From Pseudomonadota bacterium (GTDB lineage: Bacteria; Pseudomonadota; Gammaproteobacteria; Burkholderiales; Burkholderiaceae_C), in NCBI GenBank assembly GCA_023394015.1, contig JAEXBL010000008.1:1-11507 (forward strand): a DNA stretch of 11,507 bases, given 5' to 3'. The translations under genes were made by a program, and so were the position numbers. The notes under the pieces are model-generated. The model made no database searches. It saw only the letters and a list, made by a program, of their open reading frames with translations, and was not told the origin of the DNA. This document shows positions 1-7,472 of this stretch, piece by piece (the stretch's first letter is position 1; every line of letters starts with the position of its first letter).

Positions 1-933
1 GTGTTCCTCGCCTTCCAGGGCACCTTCGCCGCCATCACCTGCTGCCTGATCGTGGGCGCCTTCGCCGAGCGCATCAAATTCTCGGCCGTGCTGGCCTTCA
101 TGGTGCTCTGGTTCAGCTTCAGCTACGTGCCGATGGCGCACATCGTCTGGGGCGGCGGCCTGCTGGCGCAGGACGGCGCGCTGGACTTCGCCGGCGGCAC
201 CGTGGTGCACATCAACGCCGGCGTGGCCGGTCTGGTGGGCGCCTGGCTGGTGGGCCAGCGCATCGGCTTCGGGCGCGAGGCCTTCACGCCGCACAGCCTG
301 ACGCTGACCATGGTCGGCGCCTCGCTGCTGTGGGTGGGCTGGTTCGGCTTCAACGCCGGCTCGGCCGGGGCCGCCGACGGCAGCGCCGCGCTGGCCTTCG
401 TCAACACCGTGCTGGCCACCGCCGCCGCCACGCTGGGCTGGCTGCTGGGCGAGGCGCTGCACAAGGCCAAGGCCTCGATGCTGGGCGCCGCCTCGGGCGC
501 CGTGGCCGGGCTGGTGGCGGTGACGCCGGCGGCCGGCTTCGTCGGGCCGATGGGCGCCATCGCCATCGGTCTGGTCGCTGGCCCGGCCTGCCTGTGGGGC
601 GTGAGCGGCCTCAAGCGCCTGCTGCGCGTGGACGACGCCTTCGACGCCTTCGGCGTGCCCGGCGTGGGCGGCATCGTCGGCGCGCGGCTGACCGGCGTGT
701 TCGCCGCGCCCGCCCTGGGCGGCACCGGCGGCGCCGATCCGGCCGGCTTTGCCATGGCGGCGCAGGTGTGGGTGCAGACGAAGAGCGTGCTGTTCACCAT
801 CGCCTGGTCGGGCGTGGTCTCGCTGCTGGCCTACAAGCTGGTCGACTGGACCATCGGCCTGCGCGTGAGCGAGGAGCAGGAGCGCCAGGGCCTGGACATC
901 GCCAGCCACGGCGAGACCGCCTACAGCCGCTGA
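1..933 (+). CDS. amtB: Ammonium channel AmtB, C-terminal part (5' end outside window)
   Basis: Inner-membrane channel of the Amt/Mep/Rh family that takes up ammonium. The window opens inside the gene: the GTG at position 1 is an internal Val codon, and about the first 98 residues of the mature E. coli protein plus any signal peptide are missing. The 310 visible residues align with E. coli AmtB without gaps at the sites checked, with an offset of 98: Phe9 (F107), Trp50 (W148), Asp62 (D160), His70 (H168), Phe117 (F215) and Ser121 (S219) are all present. The C-terminal tail, ending GLDIASHGETAYSR, is the conserved cytoplasmic tail that in this family contacts the PII protein GlnK. Oddity: codon 658-660 is CCC (Pro220) where E. 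coli has His318, the second twin-histidine. The reading frame is intact around it. No glnK is visible; it is often upstream, outside the window. Family assignment is secure; transport activity is not, given the substitution. Confidence 0.95.
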   Translation: MFLAFQGTFAAITCCLIVGAFAERIKFSAVLAFMVLWFSFSYVPMAHIVWGGGLLAQDGALDFAGGTVVHINAGVAGLVGAWLVGQRIGFGREAFTPHSLTLTMVGASLLWVGWFGFNAGSAGAADGSAALAFVNTVLATAAATLGWLLGEALHKAKASMLGAASGAVAGLVAVTPAAGFVGPMGAIAIGLVAGPACLWGVSGLKRLLRVDDAFDAFGVPGVGGIVGARLTGVFAAPALGGTGGADPAGFAMAAQVWVQTKSVLFTIAWSGVVSLLAYKLVDWTIGLRVSEEQERQGLDIASHGETAYSR

Positions 934-958
934 CGCGGCGCCCGCCCGGGCGTATTCA

Positions 959-981
959 GGGCCTGCCCCGGCGGCAGGCCC
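959..981 (+). terminator. Perfect hairpin downstream of amtB (possible terminator)
   Basis: A 9-bp perfect stem (959-967 with 973-981) has a 5-base loop and lies 26 bases after the amtB stop. No T-run follows, so it may be a weak or Rho-assisted terminator, or only a 3'-end stabiliser. The rest of the 934-1099 gap holds a second GC-rich hairpin (1051-1060 with 1071-1079, one bulged G) about 20 bases before glcE, and a small AT-richer patch at 1031-1050 where a promoter for glcE could lie. I see no convincing -35/-10 pair there. Confidence 0.3.
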
Positions 982-1099
982 GCTATGGTGCCAGATCGGA
1001 CCCCAGCGCCTGCGGGGCAGGCCCAGCCAGCTATGTATTTGGAAGTAACTGGCGCCGCCCCGCGCCGGCAGGGGGCGCCCAGCGGCTACCATCGGCGGC

Positions 1100-2170
1100 A
1101 TGCAAGCCGAGATGCAAGCCCTCATCGACAAGATCCGCAAGGCCGCCGAGCGCGGACGGCCGCTGCGCATCCGCGGTGGCGGCACCAAGGATTTTCATGG
1201 CCAGCAACTGCACGGCGACCTGCTCGACACGCGGCCGCTGGCCGGCGTGGTCAGCTACGAGCCAAGCGAGCTGGTGGTCACCGCCCGCGCCGGCACGCGC
1301 CTGCGCGACTTGCAGGCGCTGCTGGCCGAGCAGGGCCAATGCCTGCCCTTCGAGCCGCCGCTGTTCGGCGTCGCCAGCACCGTGGGTGGCGCCGTGGCGG
1401 CGGGCCTGTCGGGCCCGGCGCGCGCCAGCGTAGGCAGCCTGCGCGACTACGTGCTGGGCGTGCAGCTCATCAACGGCAAGGGCGAGCTGCTCACCTTTGG
1501 CGGCCAGGTGATGAAGAACGTGGCCGGCTACGACGTCAGCCGGCTGATGGCCGGCTCGATGGGCACGCTGGCGGTGGTCGCCGAGGTCAGCCTGAAGGTG
1601 CTGCCGGTGCCGCCGGCCGAGCGCACGCTGGTGTTCGAGCTGAGCGAGACCAGCGCCCGCCAGCAGCTCAACCGCTGGGGCGGCCAGCCGCTGCCGCTGA
1701 ACGCCAGCTGCTGGGCCGACGGCCAACTGGTGCTGCGCCTGCGTGGCGCCCGCGCCGCCATCGACAGCGCCACCAGGCTGATGGGCGGCCAGGTGCTGGA
1801 CCAGGAGCGCGCCGAGCGCCAGTGGGCCGCGCTGCGCGACCAGGCGCTGCCCTTCTTTCGCCTGGCACCGGGCGAGGCGCTGTGGCGCGCCAGCGTGCCC
1901 GACACCGCCACGCCGCTCAACCTGGGGCCGACACTGCTCGAATGGCACGGTGCGCAGCGCTGGGTCAAAGGCGCGCCGGCCGATGCCCCCCGCGTACGCG
2001 ACGCCGCCGCGCGTGCCGGCGGGCACGCCACACTGTTTCGCGGTGGCGACGGCAGCGTGCCCGTGTTCACCCCCTTGAGCGCGCCGCTGGCGCGCATCCA
2101 CGCGCAACTCAAGCGCGAGTTCGACCCGGCGGGCATCTTCGGCCCCGGCCGCATGTATTTGGATTTTTGA
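1100..2170 (+). CDS. glcE: Glycolate oxidase FAD-binding subunit GlcE
   Basis: One of the three subunits of glycolate oxidase, which oxidises glycolate to glyoxylate and passes electrons to the membrane quinone pool. The 356 residues match the usual GlcE length (about 350). An FAD-binding PCMH-type domain fills the N-terminal half, with RGGGTKDF near residues 25-32, GSLRDYVLG at 112-120 and VMKNVAGYDVSRL around 137-148, all typical of the GlcD/GlcE family. The C-terminal half is the less conserved oxidase cap. GlcE is shorter than GlcD (about 500 residues), which separates the two. The start is the first ATG; a second ATG at 1112 is equally possible, and neither has a strong Shine-Dalgarno sequence. 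The stop TGA is followed directly by the glcF ATG, so the two are translationally coupled. The partner glcD is not adjacent: an ammonium channel gene lies upstream instead. Confidence 0.93.
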   Translation: MQAEMQALIDKIRKAAERGRPLRIRGGGTKDFHGQQLHGDLLDTRPLAGVVSYEPSELVVTARAGTRLRDLQALLAEQGQCLPFEPPLFGVASTVGGAVAAGLSGPARASVGSLRDYVLGVQLINGKGELLTFGGQVMKNVAGYDVSRLMAGSMGTLAVVAEVSLKVLPVPPAERTLVFELSETSARQQLNRWGGQPLPLNASCWADGQLVLRLRGARAAIDSATRLMGGQVLDQERAERQWAALRDQALPFFRLAPGEALWRASVPDTATPLNLGPTLLEWHGAQRWVKGAPADAPRVRDAAARAGGHATLFRGGDGSVPVFTPLSAPLARIHAQLKREFDPAGIFGPGRMYLDF

Positions 2171-3415
2171 ATGCAGACCGACCTGGCGCCCGAATACCGC
2201 GACACCGAGCTTGGCCGCGAGGCCGAGGCGATCCTGCGCAAGTGCGTGCACTGCGGCTTTTGCACCGCCACCTGCCCCACCTACCAGCTGCTGGGCGACG
2301 AGCTGGACGGCCCGCGCGGGCGCATCTACCTGATCAAGCAGGTGCTCGAAGGCCACGCGCCCACCCGCGCCACGCAGCAGCACCTGGACCGCTGCCTGAC
2401 CTGCCGCAACTGCGAAACCACCTGCCCCAGCGGCGTGCAGTACGGCCACCTGATCGACATCGGCCGCCAGGTGGTGGAGGCCAAGGTGCCGCGCCCGCCG
2501 GCCGAGGCGCGCACGCGCCGGCTGCTGAAAGACGGCATCACCTCGCCCCTGTTCGGCCCGGCCATGCGCCTGGGGCAGTCGGTGCGCGGCTTTCTGCCCG
2601 CCGCCCTGAAGAACAAGGTGCCCGAGCGCCGCGCCGCCGGCGCCTGGCCCAAGCGCAGCCACCCGCGCAAGGTGCTGCTGCTGGAAGGCTGCGTGCAGCC
2701 GGCCATGGCGCCCAACATCAACGCCGCCACCGCGCGCGTGCTGGATGCCGCCGGCATCGAATGCGTGCTGCCGCGCGGCCAGGGCTGCTGCGGCGCGGTG
2801 AAGTTCCACCTGGCCGACAGCGAGGGCGGGCTCAGGCAGATGCGCGCCAACATCGACGCCTGGTGGCCGCACATCGAGCGCGAGTCGGTCGAGGCCATCG
2901 TCGTCAACGCCTCGGGCTGCGGCGTGCAGGTCAAGGAATACGGCCACCTGCTGCGCCACGAGCCGCGCTACGCCGACCGCGCGGCCCGCGTGTCGGCGCT
3001 GGCGCGCGACGTGAGCGAGCTGCTGCCCGACATCGCCGCCGCACTGCAGGGCCGCGTGCGCCCGCCCGCCGGCCCGCTGGCCTGGCACCCACCCTGCACG
3101 CTGCAGCATGGCCAGCAGCTGCGCGGCGGCGTCGAGCAGCACCTGGGCGCGCTCGGGTTCGACCTGCGCCCCGCGGCGCAGGAGCCGCACCTGTGCTGCG
3201 GCTCGGCCGGCACCTATTCGGTGCTGCAGCCCGAGCTGGCCACGCGCCTGCGCGACCGCAAGCTCGGCCACCTGCTGGGCGACAACGCCAATGAGCGCCC
3301 CAAGGCCGTGCTGTCGGCCAATATCGGCTGCATCACCCACCTGCAGTCCGGCACCGAGCTGCCGGTGCGGCACTGGGTGGAGCTGCTGGACGAAGCCCTG
3401 GCCGCTTCAAAATAA
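2171..3415 (+). CDS. glcF: Glycolate oxidase iron-sulfur subunit GlcF
   Basis: Electron-transfer subunit of glycolate oxidase, carrying electrons from the flavin subunits GlcD/GlcE towards the quinone pool. Two ferredoxin-type [4Fe-4S] motifs, CX2CX2CX3CP, lie at Cys25/28/31/35 and Cys75/78/81/85. Two CCG (DUF224-type) domains follow: Gly173-Cys174 with Cys206-Cys207-Gly208, then Cys342-Cys343-Gly344. This order and the 414-residue length are those of GlcF (E. coli about 407). LldE and GlpC are built from related parts but lack this exact arrangement beside a GlcE gene. The ATG abuts the glcE stop, so both subunits come from one message. The TAA stop lies in a short AT-rich repeat-like tract (3405-3430), and the next gene is convergent with only 17 bases between stops. 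Confidence 0.95.
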   Translation: MQTDLAPEYRDTELGREAEAILRKCVHCGFCTATCPTYQLLGDELDGPRGRIYLIKQVLEGHAPTRATQQHLDRCLTCRNCETTCPSGVQYGHLIDIGRQVVEAKVPRPPAEARTRRLLKDGITSPLFGPAMRLGQSVRGFLPAALKNKVPERRAAGAWPKRSHPRKVLLLEGCVQPAMAPNINAATARVLDAAGIECVLPRGQGCCGAVKFHLADSEGGLRQMRANIDAWWPHIERESVEAIVVNASGCGVQVKEYGHLLRHEPRYADRAARVSALARDVSELLPDIAAALQGRVRPPAGPLAWHPPCTLQHGQQLRGGVEQHLGALGFDLRPAAQEPHLCCGSAGTYSVLQPELATRLRDRKLGHLLGDNANERPKAVLSANIGCITHLQSGTELPVRHWVELLDEALAASK

Positions 3416-3430
3416 AGAGCTGCCAGCTTG
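3405..3430. repeat. Short AT-rich repeat-like tract at the glcF/gpx junction
   Basis: An AT-rich block ending in AGCTGCCAGC covers the last codons and TAA stop of glcF and reaches almost to the gpx stop. It resembles a short intergenic repeat I remember from Acidovorax-type genomes (an A-rich run followed by AGCTGCYAGCGCTTG). This rests on memory plus partial similarity to 9957-9990 (shared AGCTGCC and flanking A-run). Read on the minus strand, the small AGCT-GGC-AGCT hairpin (3418-3428) is followed by CTTTATTTT, so it might also help end the gpx transcript. Confidence 0.35.
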
Positions 3431-3432
3431 AT

Positions 3433-3927
3433 TCAGGCTTCAAGCGCGCGCTCGATGTCGGCCGCCAGCGATTCGGGCGGGCGCCGCGGCGCGTAGCGGC
3501 CGATCACCCGGCCGTCGCGGTCGAGCAGGAACTTGGTGAAGTTCCACTTGATCGCCCGCGTGCCCAGCACGCCCGGCGCCTCGGCCTTCAGCCAGGCGAA
3601 CAACGGGTGCGCCTGCGGGCCGTTGACGTCGCACTTGGCCATCAGCGGAAAGCCGACGCCGTAGCGGGCGCTGCAGAAGGCGCCGATGGCCGCCGCGTCG
3701 CCCGGCTCCTGGCGGCCGAACTGGTTGCACGGGAAGCCGATCACCGTGAAGCCCCGCGCCCCATAGCGCTGCTGCAGCGCCTGCAGCCCCGCCAGTTGCG
3801 GCGTGAAGCCGCAGGCGCTGGCGGTGTTCACCACCAGCCGCACCTGGCCGTCCCAACGCGACCAGGGCACGGCCTCGCCGTCCAGCGTGCGCAGCACCAG
3901 ATCGGCGGAAAGCCTTTCGTCGTTCAT
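3433..3927 (-). CDS. Glutathione peroxidase family thiol peroxidase
   Basis: Reduces hydrogen peroxide or organic hydroperoxides. The 164 residues form one thioredoxin-fold GPx domain. The peroxidatic Cys39 sits in NTASACGFTPQ; the rest of the catalytic tetrad is Gln73 (in CNQFGRQEPG) and Trp128-Asn129 (in IKWNFTKF). Cys85 in the FCSARYGVGFP segment is where thioredoxin-dependent bacterial and plant GPx proteins carry the resolving Cys, so thioredoxin is the more likely reductant despite the family name. It is a Cys enzyme, not a selenoprotein. No signal peptide is visible, so it is cytoplasmic. ATG is the start; no clear Shine-Dalgarno is seen. It is transcribed divergently from the gene at 4122 across 194 bases in which I found no convincing promoter, and converges with glcF. 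Confidence 0.93.
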   Translation of the reverse strand: MNDERLSADLVLRTLDGEAVPWSRWDGQVRLVVNTASACGFTPQLAGLQALQQRYGARGFTVIGFPCNQFGRQEPGDAAAIGAFCSARYGVGFPLMAKCDVNGPQAHPLFAWLKAEAPGVLGTRAIKWNFTKFLLDRDGRVIGRYAPRRPPESLAADIERALEA

Positions 3928-4121
3928 GGCCTAAGCCGGCGTGCAAAGTTCACGGCTGCGCAGTGTGACAGCAACGCGGACGCGCATCAATCAACGCCGG
4001 TGCGCCCATCGATGGCTTTGGTGCGTCCAAACGCAGGCGCGGGCGCGCCAGCGCGGCACAATGCGCGTTCGAGCCGGCGAGCCGGCCCGCGTCCACCCGC
4101 CCCTTTCACCCCACCGACCCC

Positions 4122-5132
4122 GTGCGCTACACCTACGTCTTCGTTGGCCTCACGCCGTCCGAGCGGGCGCTGCTCGAATCGCTGTTCGCGCTCAACGCCG
4201 GCGAGGTGGACGAGCTGCGGCCGGTGACGCGGCCGGAGGAGGCGCACCTGATCATCGTCAACGGCGACGACCGCTCGGTGGTCAACTGCCTGCGCCACAA
4301 CAACCCGCACGCGCTGGTGGTGCGGGTCGGCCACCCGCCCGGCGCGGCGCTGGACGAGATGCCCACGCTGCGCCGCCCGCTGGATATGCAAGGCGTGGCC
4401 GAGGTGCTGGCCGGGCTGGACTGGCCCGAGCTGCCGCCCGGCACCGAGCCGGCCGACTTCCACCCCTTGTCCGGGCCGCCATCGGGCCCGACCCTGGTGC
4501 CACCCGACACCAGCCAGCCGGCCGAGTCGCAGCCCGCCACGCCGGCGCCGGACGCCAGCGATTCGTCTTTCGCGCCCACCACGGCCTCGATGCCGGCCAC
4601 CGTGCCCGCCACCCATGCGGCGGGCATGGCCGGCCTGCCGGTGTCGGCGCGCGCCACCTGGGCCGTCAGCGAGCACGCGCCGCTGCTGCCGCCGCAGCCG
4701 CTGGTCGCCCCGCAGGCGCTGCCCGGCCAGGCCTTCAGCGACGACGCCCATGCCGACGTGATGGTGGTGGTGGGCATGCTGGGCCGGCGCTCGCACACGC
4801 TGCCGCGCGGCATCCGCCGGCTGGGCTTTCGCGTGCGCCTGATCGAGGGCGCCGACGCCGCGCTGGCGGCGTTCGCCGAACGGCCCCTGCCCTTCGTGTT
4901 TCTCGACCAGACCACCCTGGGCGAGGACCTGCTGCCGCTGGCGCGCACGCTGACCGCGCTGCGCCCCATGCCCGGCCAGCCGCCGCATGTGGTGGTGGTG
5001 GCGCGCCGCGGCACCGGCTTCGACCGCCTGCGCGCGCGCCTGGCGGGCTGCGTGTGGATGGCGGTGCCCATCGACCGCGCGCGCCTGGTGCGCTTTTTTT
5101 CCCACCGCGGCCTGCAGCCCCAGCAGCCCTGA
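4122..5132 (+). CDS. Uncharacterised protein with two degenerate receiver-like domains
   Basis: The 336 residues show two alpha/beta halves joined by a long Pro/Ala/Ser/Thr-rich linker (about residues 105-210), with no signal peptide or membrane segment, so a cytoplasmic protein. Residues 2-100 look like a receiver fold: a hydrophobic strand YVFVGL, a strand LIIVN ending at Asn47 where the phosphoacceptor Asp is expected, and a late LRRPLDMQGVAEVL segment resembling the K-P-(F/L) signature with Arg for Lys. The C-terminal half (about 214-330) repeats this, with MVVVGML, FVFLD ending at Asp262, VVVVARR, and VPIDRARLVRFF in place of the K-P segment. The fold is an inference from pattern alone; I recognise no family and assign no function. 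The start is GTG with no Shine-Dalgarno; the next in-frame Met is residue 80, so GTG is preferred. Codon use matches its neighbours. Confidence 0.75.
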   Translation: MRYTYVFVGLTPSERALLESLFALNAGEVDELRPVTRPEEAHLIIVNGDDRSVVNCLRHNNPHALVVRVGHPPGAALDEMPTLRRPLDMQGVAEVLAGLDWPELPPGTEPADFHPLSGPPSGPTLVPPDTSQPAESQPATPAPDASDSSFAPTTASMPATVPATHAAGMAGLPVSARATWAVSEHAPLLPPQPLVAPQALPGQAFSDDAHADVMVVVGMLGRRSHTLPRGIRRLGFRVRLIEGADAALAAFAERPLPFVFLDQTTLGEDLLPLARTLTALRPMPGQPPHVVVVARRGTGFDRLRARLAGCVWMAVPIDRARLVRFFSHRGLQPQQP

Positions 5133-5134
5133 GC

Positions 5135-5154
5135 GCGGGCCGGGCCTGCTTTTT
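5135..5154 (+). terminator. Probable Rho-independent terminator after the receiver-like gene
   Basis: A short stem (5135-5139 with 5145-5149, one G-T pair, 5-base loop) is followed at once by five T. It lies three bases after the TGA of the receiver-like gene, and its T-run overlaps the stop codon of the convergent permease gene. A wider inverted repeat, 5133-5139 with 5157-5163, encloses it. Confidence 0.5.
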
Positions 5155-6073
5155 ATCCCGCGCGCCCCGGCGGCCGAATCGACAGCAGGGCGGCCAGCAC
5201 GATCAGCGCGCCGCCGGCCCAGGTCCAGGCGGTGGGCGTGGCGGCGCCCAGCAGCACCGCCGAGACGGCGGCGAACACCACCTCGGCCAGCATGATCAGC
5301 GCCGTCACCTGCGCCGGCAGGCGCGCGGCGCCGTACTGCAGCGCCAGGTTGCCGCCCAGAAAGGCCAGGGTCAGCACCAGTGCCCAGGGCAGCCAGGCGG
5401 CGGACAGCGCCGGCGCCCCGCCCTCGGCCAGGCCGGCCAGCACCAGCGCGCCCGACATCAGCAGGCCGCCGCTGAACATGGCCAGCACGCGCGCATCGCG
5501 CGGCGTGTCGCGCCAGCGGCGCAGCAGGGCGTTGGTCAGCGCAAAGCAAAAGCCGCCCAGCAGGGCCAGAAAGTCGGCCGCGCCACTGGGCAGCGGCCAG
5601 GCCGCGCCCGGGCGGTGCAGCACCAGCACCAGGCCGGCCAGGGCCAGCACCAGCCGCCCCAGCGCCGCGCGCGTGGGCCGCTCGCCCAGCAGCCACCAGG
5701 CCAGGCCGACCGACCACACCGGCATCAGGTAGAACAGCAGGGTCACCCGCACCACGTCGCCCACGGTGACCGACCAGTTGAAGCCCACGTTGGTCATGCC
5801 CGCGGCCGCCACCAGGGCCAGCAGCTGCGGATGCGCCCACAGGCTGCGCAGGCTGCCGGGCCGCCAGGCCAGCAGCGCCGCCAGCGCGCCGGCATAGACG
5901 ATGACGGTGCTCCACAGCGGATGCAGCCCATGCCCGTGCAGCGCCTTGAAGGCGATCCACGACAGCCCCCACACCATGGCGTTGAACAGCAGCGCCAGCG
6001 CCGGCAGCGCAGGCAAGTGAGCAGGTACGGCAGGCATGGTGAAGATCAACAACGACAGCGCACGCAGCGCCAT
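5153..6073 (-). CDS. EamA/DMT-family permease
   Basis: Inner-membrane transporter of the drug/metabolite superfamily. The 306 residues contain about ten hydrophobic segments in two EamA repeats of about 140 residues each. Helix-turn signatures include FNAMVWGLSWIAFKAL in the first repeat and LALLGGFCFALTNALLRRW plus the late AEVVFAAVSAVLLG in the second, where EamA proteins usually have an E-P/V-hydrophobic helix. Substrate cannot be told from sequence. The ATG at 6073 lies 11 bases from the last hairpin of repeat copy A; a second in-frame ATG at 6037 would give 294 residues. Neither has a clear Shine-Dalgarno. It lies downstream of lplT on the same strand, 123 bases apart and separated by the repeat, so it may be co-transcribed with lplT. 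Confidence 0.88.
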   Translation of the reverse strand: MALRALSLLIFTMPAVPAHLPALPALALLFNAMVWGLSWIAFKALHGHGLHPLWSTVIVYAGALAALLAWRPGSLRSLWAHPQLLALVAAAGMTNVGFNWSVTVGDVVRVTLLFYLMPVWSVGLAWWLLGERPTRAALGRLVLALAGLVLVLHRPGAAWPLPSGAADFLALLGGFCFALTNALLRRWRDTPRDARVLAMFSGGLLMSGALVLAGLAEGGAPALSAAWLPWALVLTLAFLGGNLALQYGAARLPAQVTALIMLAEVVFAAVSAVLLGAATPTAWTWAGGALIVLAALLSIRPPGRAG

Positions 6074-6084
6074 AGAAAATTCAG

Positions 6085-6207
6085 ATGGCCGCGGAACAGG
6101 CCGTTCGAGAACGCCGTGGTCGGGGTCCCCCCGACCACCAGCGTTGTCCCCCTGGGGAAAGCCTGCCCCGGACTTGATCCGGGGGCGCGCAGCGCCTCAG
6201 GGGGGGG
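6085..6207 (-). repeat. Modular hairpin repeat, copy A
   Basis: Read on the minus strand it starts with CCCCCCTGAGG (6205-6195). It then has a 7-bp stem with 5-base loop (6166-6172 / 6178-6184), a small CCCC/GGGG hairpin (6147-6158), a perfect 10-bp stem with 3-base loop (6116-6125 / 6129-6138), and a 6-bp GGCC hairpin (6085-6104). Copies B (9060-9181) and L (7473-7585) share the same blocks in the same order; A and B share an identical run of about 26 bases around the 7-bp stem. It fills the lplT-permease gap, and its CCCCCCTGAGG end supplies the TGA stop of lplT (last residues ...APP). Confidence 0.85.
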
Positions 6208-7468
6208 CATTCCGTCCCCGCGCCACCCGCATCAGCTGCTTCACTTCGGCCGTGTGGTGGCGCAGGTTGTGGCGGTACCAGAGCTGGATCAGCGCCATGC
6301 ACACCACCACCACGCCGCCGAACAGCGCGATGGCACCGAAGGCCGACAGGCCCAGCCCGGTGGAGGCGCTGTAGAGAAAGCCCAGCGCCAGGATGCAGGC
6401 CTGCTCGTTGAAGTTCTGCACCGCGATCGAGCGGCCGGCGCCCATCAGGTTGTGGCCGCGGTGCTGCAGCAGCGCGTTCATCGGCACCACGATGTAGCCG
6501 CCCAGCGCGCCCATCACCACCAGGAAGGGCACCGCGATCCACAGCCGGTCGACGAACACCATGCCGATCACCAGCGCGCCCATCAGCACGCCCAGCGGCA
6601 TGACGATGGTGGCGCGGTCGAGCCGCACGCGCACCGACGCCAGCACCGCGCCGATGGCCGTGCCCAGCGCCACCACGCCCACCAGGCTGGCCGCCTGGGT
6701 GGTGCTGTAGTGCAGCGCCGCCGCGGCCCAGGCCAGCACGATGTAGCGCATGTTGCCCGACACGCCCCAGAACAGCGTGGTGGTGGCCAGCGAGATCTGG
6801 CCCAGCTTGTCGCGCCACAGGCGCACGTTGCAGCGCCAGAAGTCGGGCAGCAGCGCCAGCTTGCGCGCCGGCATGGGGCGCATCTTGACCCCGGTGCGCG
6901 GAATGCGCAGGTTGATGGCCGCGGCGATGGCGTACACCAGCACCAGCACGGCGATGGCCGCCTCGGGCCCGCTGTCGACGCCCGGCAGGCCCAGCGACAG
7001 CAGGTACGGCGCCAGGCGCGGCCCCACCAGCTGCCCGCCCAGCAGCACGCCGAGGATGATGGAGGCAATCGTCAGCCCCTCGATCCAGCCGTTGGCCTTG
7101 ACCAGCTGCGACGGCGGCAGCAGCTCGGTCAGGATGCCGTACTTGGCCGGCGAATACGCCGCCGCGCCCAGGCCGACGATGGCGTAGGCCAGCAGCGGGT
7201 GGCCGCCGAACAGCATGGCCAGGCAGCCGACCACCTTGATGGCGTTGCTGATGAACATGACCCAGCCCTTGGGCCGCGAATCGGCGAACGCGCCCACCCA
7301 GGGCGCCAGCACCACGTAGAACAGCGCGAACATGGGCACCAGCGCGGCGCGCTGCCACTCGGCCGTGTCGGAGGCGCGCAGCAGCTCCACCGCCGCCACG
7401 AACAGCGCGTTGTCGGCCAGCGAGCTGAAGAACTGCGCGGCCATGATGGTGTAGAAGCCGCGTTTCAA
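6197..7468 (-). CDS. lplT: Lysophospholipid transporter LplT (MFS)
   Basis: Major-facilitator permease of the LplT family, which flips lysophospholipids across the inner membrane for re-acylation. The 423 residues (E. coli about 397) show about twelve hydrophobic segments. Close matches to E. coli LplT include AAQFFSSLADNALF near the N-terminus, PWVGAFADSRPKG, the block GLGAAAYSPAKYGILTEL, LVKANGWIEG, the ISLATTTLFWG region, and GGYIVVPMNALLQHRGH with GAGRSIAVQNFNEQ near the C-terminus. The start is TTG at 7468 (KRGFYTIMAAQ follows); AGGGGGG four bases upstream is the only Shine-Dalgarno-like stretch and belongs to repeat copy L. An internal ATG at residue 9 is the alternative. The stop TGA lies in repeat copy A. 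The usual partner aas is not in the window; alr is divergent. Confidence 0.95.
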   Translation of the reverse strand: MKRGFYTIMAAQFFSSLADNALFVAAVELLRASDTAEWQRAALVPMFALFYVVLAPWVGAFADSRPKGWVMFISNAIKVVGCLAMLFGGHPLLAYAIVGLGAAAYSPAKYGILTELLPPSQLVKANGWIEGLTIASIILGVLLGGQLVGPRLAPYLLSLGLPGVDSGPEAAIAVLVLVYAIAAAINLRIPRTGVKMRPMPARKLALLPDFWRCNVRLWRDKLGQISLATTTLFWGVSGNMRYIVLAWAAAALHYSTTQAASLVGVVALGTAIGAVLASVRVRLDRATIVMPLGVLMGALVIGMVFVDRLWIAVPFLVVMGALGGYIVVPMNALLQHRGHNLMGAGRSIAVQNFNEQACILALGFLYSASTGLGLSAFGAIALFGGVVVVCMALIQLWYRHNLRHHTAEVKQLMRVARGRNAPP

Positions 7469-7472
7469 GGCG

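Noticed and set aside
1033..1044. ATGTATTTGGA upstream of glcE, repeated at the glcE end (2153-2163)
   Set aside because: The second copy is ordinary coding sequence (MYLDF), the first is out of frame with glcE, and no flanking similarity extends the match, so it is probably chance.
985..3373. Very long overlapping frames over glcE-glcF on both strands (769 and 780 codons)
   Set aside because: The products are Arg/Ala/Gln-rich and match nothing recognisable, while the glcE and glcF frames show clear FAD and iron-sulfur motifs. They are GC-driven shadows.
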